A DNA stretch of 64,000 nt from Pseudomonadota bacterium. GTDB taxonomy: Bacteria > Desulfobacterota > Desulfarculia > Desulfarculales > Desulfarculaceae. Below are positions 25,598 to 33,153 of the stretch, one piece after another. The position numbers were made by a program, and so were the translations under genes. The stretch spans positions 1-64,000 of the forward strand of contig JAHJPG010000087.1 in NCBI GenBank assembly GCA_018819925.1. Reading direction: 5' to 3'. Below the pieces are notes generated by a model that did no database searches, was not told where the DNA came from, and saw nothing but the letters and a program-made list of their open reading frames with translations. Within the stretch, counting starts at the first letter, position 1; every line of letters begins with the position of its first letter.

Positions 25598-25824
25598 CCT
25601 GGATATTTCATGAAGGCTGGGCGGTATTGAAAACTAATAAGTGTTTATGCGGTCTTCATGAATAACGCGTTTGCCTTATCCGGGAATTGCTCGTACCTGA
25701 GCCCGGCACAGCCAGCCGTCGGCAGACAAGGCGTCCGGCAAGCGAGGGCCATAGTCGTAGCCAAGGCTACGTCGAGGCCCGAGCGCAGCCGGACGCACGG
25801 CCTTCATGAAATATCCGGGCTAAC
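25593..25824. repeat. Inverted-repeat element (MITE-like) between lpxA and lpxI
   Basis: The left arm (25593-25619) and right arm (25798-25824) are 27-base inverted copies with three mismatches, sharing the core GGATATTTCATGAAGGC. Inside is a layered hairpin: GCGTCCGGC (25731-25739) with GCCGGACGC (25788-25796), GGGCC with GGCCC, and CGTAGCC with GGCTACG around AA. No reading frame of note is present. The element starts two bases before the lpxA stop codon and ends directly before the lpxI ribosome binding site, GGAGGG. This suits a non-autonomous mobile repeat, or a structured RNA element inside the operon. Confidence 0.75.
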
Positions 25825-25833
25825 GGAGGGAAG

Positions 25834-26643
25834 ATGGCAGGGCGCACCATAGGCCTGATCGCGGGCAAGAGCCAATTCCCCCTGCTTTTCGCCCGGGCCG
25901 CCCGGGCCCAAGGCCATCGGGTGGTGGCCGTGGCCTTCAAGGGCGAAGCCCTGCCCGCCTTGGAGCGGGAGGTGGACAGCATCACCTGGGTGAAGCTGGG
26001 CCAGTTGGGCACGCTGCTCAAGGCCTTCAAGAGCCAGGGAGTTGGCCAGGCGGCCATGTGCGGCGGGGTGACCAAGCCGCGCATGTTCGATATCAAGCCC
26101 GACCTCAAGGCGCTGGGGTTGCTCAAGAAGATTCGCCACATGGCCGACGACGGCATTTTGCGCGCCTTTGCCGCCTATCTGGGCGAGCAGGGCATAGAAA
26201 TATTGCCCAGCCACGAGCTGGTGCCCGAGCTGCTGGCCCGCCAGGTACGCTACACTTCCCGGGGGCCCAGCGCGCAGGAGCGGGATGACATCGAGGTGGG
26301 CTGGCAGGTGGCCGGTGAATTGGGCAAACTGGACATAGGCCAGTGCGTGGTGGTGCGGGGCAGGGCGGTGGTGGCGGTGGAGGCCATGGAGGGCACGGAC
26401 CAGTGCATTCGCCGGGGAGGCGAGTTGGCCGGCGGCCGGGAGGCGGTGGTCATCAAGCGCTGCAAACCCAACCAGGACCGCCGCTTCGACCTGCCTTCGG
26501 TGGGAGCCGACACCGTGGCGGTGATGGCCGCGGCCGGAGCTTCCTGTCTGGTGGTGGAGGCGGGGCGCACCTTGTTCTTCGATCCCAAGCAGGCCGTCCA
26601 ACTGGCCGAGGCCTCGGGCATCTGCATCCTGGGCCGGAATTAA
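25834..26643 (+). CDS. lpxI: UDP-2,3-diacylglucosamine diphosphatase LpxI
   Basis: This 269-residue protein (DUF1009) hydrolyses UDP-2,3-diacylglucosamine to lipid X, the fourth lipid A step. It replaces LpxH in bacteria that lack it. It opens GLIAGKSQFPLLFARAAR and contains the conserved KRCKPNQDRRFDLPSVG toward the C-terminus. Its position between lpxA and lpxB supports the call. GGAGGG precedes the ATG at 25834. Confidence 0.93.
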   Translation: MAGRTIGLIAGKSQFPLLFARAARAQGHRVVAVAFKGEALPALEREVDSITWVKLGQLGTLLKAFKSQGVGQAAMCGGVTKPRMFDIKPDLKALGLLKKIRHMADDGILRAFAAYLGEQGIEILPSHELVPELLARQVRYTSRGPSAQERDDIEVGWQVAGELGKLDIGQCVVVRGRAVVAVEAMEGTDQCIRRGGELAGGREAVVIKRCKPNQDRRFDLPSVGADTVAVMAAAGASCLVVEAGRTLFFDPKQAVQLAEASGICILGRN

Positions 26644-26654
26644 AAGGAGGCCGC

Positions 26655-27662
26655 GTGAGCGCGCCGGTGAAAATAGCAGTGGTGGGAGTGGGCTACTTGG
26701 GCCGCTTCCACGCCGAAAAATTGGCCCGCCTGAGTCAGGCCGATCTGGTGGGGGTGGTGGACGCCGACCTCGCCCAGGCCCAGACGGTGGGCAAGGCGGT
26801 GGGCTGTCCCAGCTTCGGCGACCACCGCGAGCTTTTGGGCCGGGTGGAGGCGGTGAGCGTGGTCACTCCCACGGTGAGCCACCACGCCGTGGCCAAGGAT
26901 TTCTTGGCCGCCGGGGCGGACGTCATGTGCGAAAAGCCCATGACCGCCACCTTGGAGGAGGCCGACGAACTTATCGCCTTGGCCCAGGAAAAGGGACGCA
27001 TATTGCAGGTGGGCCACTTGGAGCGCTTCAACCCGGCGGTGGAAGGCATGTTTGAGCGGGCGGGGCGGCCCATGTTCATCGAGGTCAACCGCATCGCCCC
27101 CTTCAAGGCCCGGGCCACCGACGTGGATGTGACCCTGGATCTGATGATCCACGACCTGGACATCATCCTGGCCCTGGTGGGGACCGAGCCGGTGGAGGTG
27201 CGGGCCAAGGGGGTGCCGGTCTTGGGGCCCCACGCCGATCTGGTCAACGCCCGGCTGGAGTTTGCCGGGGGCTGCGTGGCCAACGTAACCGCCAGCCGCC
27301 TGGCCCTCAAGGACGAGCGCAAGATGCGCCTGTTCCAGCCGGACGCCTATTTTTCCCTGGACTTCCGCAAGCGCAAGCTGCTGGTGGTCAGCGGGGTGGA
27401 GTACCGCCCGGGCAAGATCCCCAAGGTCAAGGCCGAACGGCCCCGGTTCCCCAAGAGCGATCCCTTGGAAAAAGAACTCAGCGCCTTTCTGGACTCGGTG
27501 CGCACCCGCCAGGCCCCCCGGGTGGACGGCCAGGCCGGCCGCCGGGCCCTGGCCTGCGCCATGAGGGTGCGGGCCTGCGTGGACGAGGGCCTGGGCCAGT
27601 ATCAGGATGTGTTGCAGGCCTCGCCCCGCTGGGTGGAGGCCCGATCCCCCGAGGAAGGCTAG
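26655..27662 (+). CDS. Gfo/Idh/MocA oxidoreductase in the lipid A cluster (possibly GnnA-like)
   Basis: This 335-residue NAD(P)-dependent oxidoreductase has the N-terminal Rossmann motif VVGVGYLGRFHAEKLA and the family signature CEKPMTATLEEADELI near residue 95. The C-terminal sugar-binding half follows. It starts at a GTG (26655) with AAAGGAGG before it and ends directly against the lpxB ATG. In Acidithiobacillus and Leptospira, GnnA of this family oxidises UDP-GlcNAc, and the aminotransferase GnnB then makes the 3-amino sugar used by LpxA. No gnnB is in the window, so the role stays open. Confidence 0.85.
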   Translation: MSAPVKIAVVGVGYLGRFHAEKLARLSQADLVGVVDADLAQAQTVGKAVGCPSFGDHRELLGRVEAVSVVTPTVSHHAVAKDFLAAGADVMCEKPMTATLEEADELIALAQEKGRILQVGHLERFNPAVEGMFERAGRPMFIEVNRIAPFKARATDVDVTLDLMIHDLDIILALVGTEPVEVRAKGVPVLGPHADLVNARLEFAGGCVANVTASRLALKDERKMRLFQPDAYFSLDFRKRKLLVVSGVEYRPGKIPKVKAERPRFPKSDPLEKELSAFLDSVRTRQAPRVDGQAGRRALACAMRVRACVDEGLGQYQDVLQASPRWVEARSPEEG

Positions 27663-28796
27663 ATGGCCCCGGGCCGGTCAGTGGTGCTGGTGGCCGGCGA
27701 GGCCAGCGGCGATCAGCATGCGGCCAAGCTGGCCCGCCAACTGAGCCAGTTGGACCCGGATGTGGCCATCAGCGGCATCGGCGGGCCGGAGATGGAGGCC
27801 GCCGGGGTCGAGTTGCTCTATCGCTCCGAGGATCTGGCCCTGGTGGGCGTGGCCGAGGTGCTGCCCAAGCTCAAGGTCATCCTGGGGGCCATCAGGGGCA
27901 TGAAGCGCCACTTCAAGAGCACCCGGCTCGATGTGGTGATCCTGGTGGATTTCCCGGATTTCAACTTTCGCCTGGGCAAGGCGGCCAAGAAGCTGGGCCT
28001 CAAAGTTCTTTATTACATCAGCCCCCAGGTGTGGGCCTGGCGCCCCAAGCGCGCCCAGAAGATGGCTTCTTTCGTGGACCATCTGGCCTGCGTGTTTCCT
28101 TTTGAGCCTGAATTTTTCCGCCTTAACGCTCCGGAGTTGCCGGTGAGCTTCGTGGGCCATCCCTCACTGGACGATCCGCCCCAAGACTGGAACGAGCCCC
28201 TGCCGGTGCCCCGGGAAGCCGAACTGGTGGGCCTGTTGCCCGGCAGCCGCATGTCCGAGATAAGCCGCTTGTTGCCCTTGCTGCTGGCCTCGGCCCGGCT
28301 AATGCAGAAACAGCGGCCGGACCTGCACTTCGTGCTTCCCCTGGCCCCGGGCCTGCGCCGGGAGCAGGTGGAGCCTTATTTGCAAAACACCCCCCGGGGC
28401 CTTACCGTCATCGCCGGCCGCTCCCGCCAGGTCATGGCCCAGGCGCGCCTTTTGCTGGTGGCCTCGGGCACGGCCACTTTGCAGGCCGCACTGGCCGGCA
28501 CCCCCGGGGTGGTGGTATACAAGACCGGAGGATTCAACTACCTGGTGGCGCGCTCCCTGATAAAGGTGGAGCACATCGCCATGCCCAATTTAATCGCCGG
28601 CCGCCGCCTGTTGCCCGAGTTGATCCAGGGCGATGCCACCCCGGAAAGGGTGAGCGCCGAGGGCCTTTCGCTGCTGGCCGATGATGAGCGCCGGGGGCGG
28701 GTGATCCAGGGCCTGAACGAGGTCCGCGCCAAATTGGGCGGGCCGGGAGCTAGCCGCCGGGTGGCCGAATTGGCCCTGGGCATGATGAAGGGATAA
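27663..28796 (+). CDS. lpxB: Lipid-A-disaccharide synthase
   Basis: This 377-residue GT19 glycosyltransferase joins lipid X and UDP-2,3-diacylglucosamine. Recognisable parts are VAGEASGDQHAAKLARQL at the N-terminus, YYISPQVWAWRPKRAQKM, FVGHPSLDD, LLPGSRMSEI and ASGTATLQAALAGTPGVVVY. Length is normal. The ATG follows the preceding stop codon without a gap. The next gene is msbA. Confidence 0.96.
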   Translation: MAPGRSVVLVAGEASGDQHAAKLARQLSQLDPDVAISGIGGPEMEAAGVELLYRSEDLALVGVAEVLPKLKVILGAIRGMKRHFKSTRLDVVILVDFPDFNFRLGKAAKKLGLKVLYYISPQVWAWRPKRAQKMASFVDHLACVFPFEPEFFRLNAPELPVSFVGHPSLDDPPQDWNEPLPVPREAELVGLLPGSRMSEISRLLPLLLASARLMQKQRPDLHFVLPLAPGLRREQVEPYLQNTPRGLTVIAGRSRQVMAQARLLLVASGTATLQAALAGTPGVVVYKTGGFNYLVARSLIKVEHIAMPNLIAGRRLLPELIQGDATPERVSAEGLSLLADDERRGRVIQGLNEVRAKLGGPGASRRVAELALGMMKG

Positions 28797-28801
28797 CCGG
28801 T

Positions 28802-30613
28802 TTGACTGAGCGGGCCCAAAAACGCCAACGCGACATTGAACACGCCAAACGCCTGCTGCGCATGGTGCGCCCCTACTGGAAGCGCCTGGCCGGGGCCATG
28901 ATTCTCATGGTCCTGGTGGGGGTCTCCACCTCGGCCATGGCCTTCTTGGTCAAGCCGGTGATGGACAAGATCTTCGTGGCCAAGGACGCCGGCCTGTTGA
29001 TGTTGATGCCCATCGCCATAGTGGTGCTCTACATGGTCAAAGGGCTGGCCTCCTACGGCCAAACCTATTTGATGCAGTACGTGGGCCAGCGCATAGTCAC
29101 CCAGTTTCGCATCGATCTCTACGCCCATTTGCAGCGCCTGAGCCTGAGCTACTACGACCGCACCCCCACCGGCGAGTTGATGAGCCGCATCACCAACGAC
29201 GTGAACCAGATGCAGGGCGCGGTGTCGAGCGTGGTCACCGGCGTGCTCAAGGATCTGTTCACCATCGTGGGCCTCATCGCGGTTATCATCTACCGTGACT
29301 GGTTTTTGGCGGTGTTCGCCCTGGGGGTGTTCCCCCTGTGTGTCATCCCCCTGGTCAAGTTCGGCCGTAGGCTGCGCAAGATTTCCCACCGCTCCCAGGA
29401 GACCATGGCCGACGTCACCGTGCTCTTGCACGAAACCATTGCCGGCGCCCGCATCGTCAAGGGCTTTTGCCGGGAAGACCACGAGACCAAGCGTTTTACT
29501 GACGAGGCCTTCCGCCTGTTCCGCCTGCGCATGAAGGACATCTCCACCCGGGCCATGTCCAGCCCGCTCATGGAGTTTTTGGGCGGCCTGGGCATCGCGG
29601 GCATCCTGTTCTACGGCGGCTGGCAGGTTATAAACGGCGTGTCCACCCCGGGCACCTTCTTCTCCTTCCTCACCGCCCTTATCCTGCTCTACGAGCCGGT
29701 CAAGCGCCTGAGCAGCATGAACAACGACGTGCAAAACGGCTTGGCCGCCGCCGAGCGGGTCTACCGGGTCTTGGACGAGCCGGTGGAGATAGCCGAGCTG
29801 GCCGGCGCGGTGGAACTTCCTCCGCTGCAAAATGAGATTCGCTACGCCAAGGTGAGCTTCGCCTACCGGCCCGGCGAGCCGGTGCTCAGGGAAATAGACC
29901 TCATCGTGCCCAAGGGCCAGGCGGTGGCCCTGGTGGGCACCAGCGGCGGAGGCAAGACCACCCTGGTCAACCTGCTGCCCCGTTTCTACGAAGTGACCGG
30001 CGGGGCTATCCTCATAGACGGGGTGGACATCCGCCAGGCCTCGCTAAACAGCCTGCGCGGCCAGATCGCCATCGTCACTCAGCAGACCATCCTGTTCAAC
30101 GACACGGTGCGCAACAACATCGCCTATGGCCGGCCCGAGGCCAGCGAGGACGAGGTGCGCGCCGCCGCCGAGGCGGCCTACGCCACCAAGTTCATAGAGC
30201 GCATGCCCAAGGGGCTGGACACCATGATCGGCGAGGGCGGGGTGCTGCTCTCCGGAGGCGAGCGCCAGCGCCTGTCCATTGCCCGGGCCTTGTTGGCCGA
30301 CCGGCCCATCCTCATCTTGGACGAAGCCACCAGCAGCCTGGACACCGAGAGCGAGATGTACGTGCAAAAGGCCCTGGAAAACCTCATGGCCGGACGCACC
30401 ACTTTTGTCATCGCCCACCGTTTGTCCACGGTGCAGCGGGCCGACCGCATTTTGGTGATCAGCGGGGGGCGCATCGTGGAGGAGGGCCGCCACGAGCAAC
30501 TGGTGGCCCTGGGCGGGGTGTACACCCGCCTGCACAGCATGCAGTTCGCCATCGATCAAGGGCTGGAAGCCATCACCCCCGAGGCCGCGAACCGGGCCGG
30601 GGAGGGGAGCTAG
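28802..30613 (+). CDS. msbA: Lipid A export ABC transporter
   Basis: This 603-residue half-transporter flips lipid A-core across the inner membrane. The membrane domain (about 25-325) has six helices and the typical LSYYDRTPTGELMSRITNDV loop. The nucleotide-binding domain has Walker A GTSGGGKTT, signature LLSGGERQRLSIARALL, and Walker B ILILDEATSSLD. The start appears to be a TTG at 28802, six bases after the lpxB stop, with AAGGG upstream; no ATG is nearby. Confidence 0.93.
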   Translation: MTERAQKRQRDIEHAKRLLRMVRPYWKRLAGAMILMVLVGVSTSAMAFLVKPVMDKIFVAKDAGLLMLMPIAIVVLYMVKGLASYGQTYLMQYVGQRIVTQFRIDLYAHLQRLSLSYYDRTPTGELMSRITNDVNQMQGAVSSVVTGVLKDLFTIVGLIAVIIYRDWFLAVFALGVFPLCVIPLVKFGRRLRKISHRSQETMADVTVLLHETIAGARIVKGFCREDHETKRFTDEAFRLFRLRMKDISTRAMSSPLMEFLGGLGIAGILFYGGWQVINGVSTPGTFFSFLTALILLYEPVKRLSSMNNDVQNGLAAAERVYRVLDEPVEIAELAGAVELPPLQNEIRYAKVSFAYRPGEPVLREIDLIVPKGQAVALVGTSGGGKTTLVNLLPRFYEVTGGAILIDGVDIRQASLNSLRGQIAIVTQQTILFNDTVRNNIAYGRPEASEDEVRAAAEAAYATKFIERMPKGLDTMIGEGGVLLSGGERQRLSIARALLADRPILILDEATSSLDTESEMYVQKALENLMAGRTTFVIAHRLSTVQRADRILVISGGRIVEEGRHEQLVALGGVYTRLHSMQFAIDQGLEAITPEAANRAGEGS

Positions 30614-30619
30614 GACCCC

Positions 30620-31258
30620 ATGCCTGCCCGCCCATTCGCCCAAGCCGATTCCGGTCTGCTGGCCCGCAGGGGGTTGGTTTTGGCGCTGGTGTTGGGGGCC
30701 ATGGGCGGGGCGATGCTGTTGGGATGGGACCAATCCCTGCGCCAGACCCTGGGGCGCTTCGGGCAAAGCGGCTTTGGCTGGGCCTGGGGAGAGAGCGCCT
30801 ATTGGATGGGCCTGGGGGGGATCCAACTGGCCGGGGCGGCAATGGTGATCGGCTTGGCGCTGTGGGCGCATAGCCTGAAATGGCGCAGGGTGGGACTGGG
30901 CTGCCTTTGGGCCGTGGCCGTCTCCGGGCTTTTGGTCCAGGTGATCAAACACCTGGTGGGGCGGGCCCGCCCCCGCACGGGTTTGACGCCTGACATTTTG
31001 GTGGGCCTCACCATGGATAGCGACATGCACTCCTTCCCCTCGGGGCACGTGACCACCAGCTTCGCCCTGGCCGCCTGGCTCACCACACGCTGGCCTCAAT
31101 ACGGAGTGGTGTTCTACGCGCTGGCCGCCTTCATTTCCCTGGGCCGGGTGATCAGCGGGTCGCATTATCTCAGCGACGTGCTGGGGGGCATGGCCCTGGG
31201 CCTGTTGGTGGGTTGGGTGATGGATTTCAGGCGGCGGGCCAAGGAGGCTTCGGCATGA
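30620..31258 (+). CDS. PAP2-family membrane phosphatase
   Basis: This 212-residue integral membrane protein has the three PAP2 motifs: KHLVGRARPRT, FPSGHVTTS and GRVISGSHYLSDVLGG. Hydrophobic helices surround them. PAP2 enzymes remove phosphate from lipid phosphates; here the substrate could be undecaprenyl diphosphate or a lipid A phosphate (LpxE/LpxF-like). It lies seven bases after msbA and overlaps the next gene by four. Confidence 0.88.
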   Translation: MPARPFAQADSGLLARRGLVLALVLGAMGGAMLLGWDQSLRQTLGRFGQSGFGWAWGESAYWMGLGGIQLAGAAMVIGLALWAHSLKWRRVGLGCLWAVAVSGLLVQVIKHLVGRARPRTGLTPDILVGLTMDSDMHSFPSGHVTTSFALAAWLTTRWPQYGVVFYALAAFISLGRVISGSHYLSDVLGGMALGLLVGWVMDFRRRAKEASA

Positions 31259-33153
31259 AGGGCAAATCGAACCTGAAGGGCGCCTTAGCCCTGTTGTTGG
31301 TGCTGGCCGCGGCCGGGGCCCTGTTCTTGGCCGGGCTGGGGGAGATGGCCCTCACCGACCGCGACGAGGGCGAATACGCCGCCGCAGTGGCGGCCATGCG
31401 CGCCAGCGGCGATTGGGTGGTACCCACCCTCAACGGCCGCCTGTACCTGGAAAAGCCCATCCTGGTCTACTGGGTCATGGCCGGCAGCCAGGCCCTGCTG
31501 GGCCCGGGCGAGGCCGGGGCGCGCCTGCCCTCGGCCCTGGCCGCCTTTGCCTTGGTGCTGGCCGTGGGGCTCATGGTCTGGCGTAGCGGTAAGCGGGCCT
31601 CCCTGGGGGCCCTGGCCGCCGCAGCCCTGGCCTTCAGTCCCCTGTTCGTGCTGGTGGGCCGGGCCTGCCTTACCGACGCGCTGCTCAGTTTGTGGACCAC
31701 CTTGGCCCTGATGGCGGTCTTTCTGGCCCTGGAGGGCGAGGCTCCGGCGGGGCGCAAATGGTGGCTCATCGCCTGGGCCGCCCTGGGCCTGGGCTTTCTC
31801 ACCAAGGGGCCGGTGGCCCTGGCCGTGGTGCTGCCCAGCGCGGCCATCTACGCCATCATCCAGGGCCGCTTTTTCCTGGCCCTGCGCAGCGCCCGCTGGC
31901 TGTGGGGCATATTGATCTTTTTGGTCATCAACCTGCCCTGGTACGGCCTGGTGTGGTGGAAGCTGGGCGACCGGTTCATCGACGCCTTCTTCATTTCCCA
32001 GAACCTGCGCCGCTTTTCCGAGACTCTGCTGGGGCACGGGGGAGGGCTGTTCTACTACCTGCCCGTGCTTCTGCTGGGAGCTTTCCCCTTTGCCGCCGCG
32101 GCCCTGCCCGAGCTGGGCCGGGCTCTGTTCCATAACCCCCGGGCCCAGCGGGAGGCGGACCCCCTGAGCCGCCTGCACATGCTGGCCGCCGTGTCTCTGC
32201 TGGTGGTGCTGGTGGTGTTCAGCCTGGCCGCCACCAAGCAGATCAACTACATCCTGCCCGCCTTGCCCTTCTTGGCCATGCTGGCCGCCTGCCAGATGGG
32301 TCGCCTGGCCGAGGGCCAGGCCCATGGCCGTCTGGCCTGGCCGGTGTTTTGGGCGGCCCTTTGGGTGTCGGGGGGCATATTGGTGGTGGCCCTGGCCGCC
32401 GTCCCGGCGGCTTTGCCGCTTTTCTGGGACAAGATACTTGGCTCCATCCGCTTCGACTCCAGCGAGTACGCCCTGCCCGCCCAGGCTCCGGTGATGATCC
32501 TATGGCCCCTGCTGGCCGCCTTGACCGCCGGGGCCGGCATCTACCTGGCCTCTTGGGCCGCCAGGCGGCAGCACGGCTTCATGGCGGCATGGTCCCTGGC
32601 CGTGGCATCGGCCCTGTTCTGCGGGGTGGTGTTCCTGGGCCTGCTGCCCCAGGCCGCCGGGGTCATCCAGCAGCCGGCCAAGGAGTTGGCCCAGGAGCTG
32701 AAGCGCCGGGCCGGGGAGCAGTCCAAGGTGGTCACCTACGGCCTGTGGAAGCCCAGCCTCATCTTTTACACCGGGCGCGGCCTGCCCCGGCTCAAGGTGG
32801 AGCAGGGGGCGGAACTGGCCAAGGAGTTGTCCGCCGCCGCGCCGGTGTACGTGATAAGCCGGGTGCGCCTCACGGACAAGCTGGGCCAGGCCCCGGGCTT
32901 CGCGGTTTTGGCCAGCCGGGAGGGCTATCTGGTGGGCGGCAACCAGGCCGCCGCCGCCCAGTGGCGGGGCGATGCCCCACCGCCGGTTACGCTTAGTCCG
33001 CCCCCCCAGGCCGCCCCGCCGGCGCAGGCGACTCCACCTAAACAAACCAGCCCGCCGGTGCAGGCAACCCCGCCGGAGAAGGCAACACCGCCGGCGCAGA
33101 GCGCTCCGCCGGAGCAAGCCGCCCCACCGGTAAAGGACAAGGAATCCTTGTGA
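31255..33153 (+). CDS. GT39/ArnT-like membrane glycosyltransferase with a repeat tail
   Basis: This 632-residue protein has the ArnT/PMT family start: a first membrane helix followed by ALTDRDEGEYAAAVAAM, with the catalytic acidic pair Asp-Glu, then NGRLYLEKPILVYW. About eleven more helices follow. It transfers a sugar from a polyprenyl phosphate donor, probably to lipid A or core. The C-terminus has seven tandem hexapeptides of the form x-[A/S/T]-P-P-x-[Q/K], which is not part of the family fold. The ATG at 31255 overlaps the PAP2 stop. A related paralogue follows. Confidence 0.85.
   Translation: MKGKSNLKGALALLLVLAAAGALFLAGLGEMALTDRDEGEYAAAVAAMRASGDWVVPTLNGRLYLEKPILVYWVMAGSQALLGPGEAGARLPSALAAFALVLAVGLMVWRSGKRASLGALAAAALAFSPLFVLVGRACLTDALLSLWTTLALMAVFLALEGEAPAGRKWWLIAWAALGLGFLTKGPVALAVVLPSAAIYAIIQGRFFLALRSARWLWGILIFLVINLPWYGLVWWKLGDRFIDAFFISQNLRRFSETLLGHGGGLFYYLPVLLLGAFPFAAAALPELGRALFHNPRAQREADPLSRLHMLAAVSLLVVLVVFSLAATKQINYILPALPFLAMLAACQMGRLAEGQAHGRLAWPVFWAALWVSGGILVVALAAVPAALPLFWDKILGSIRFDSSEYALPAQAPVMILWPLLAALTAGAGIYLASWAARRQHGFMAAWSLAVASALFCGVVFLGLLPQAAGVIQQPAKELAQELKRRAGEQSKVVTYGLWKPSLIFYTGRGLPRLKVEQGAELAKELSAAAPVYVISRVRLTDKLGQAPGFAVLASREGYLVGGNQAAAAQWRGDAPPPVTLSPPPQAAPPAQATPPKQTSPPVQATPPEKATPPAQSAPPEQAAPPVKDKESL
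33010..33135 (+). repeat. Seven 18-bp tandem repeats encoding Pro-rich hexapeptides
   Basis: Seven in-frame 18-base units encode AAPPAQ, ATPPKQ, TSPPVQ, ATPPEK, ATPPAQ, SAPPEQ and AAPPVK, residues 586-627 of the GT39 protein. The DNA of the units differs, so the array is not recently expanded. The tail follows directly after the enzyme's folded C-terminal domain. Confidence 0.9.
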
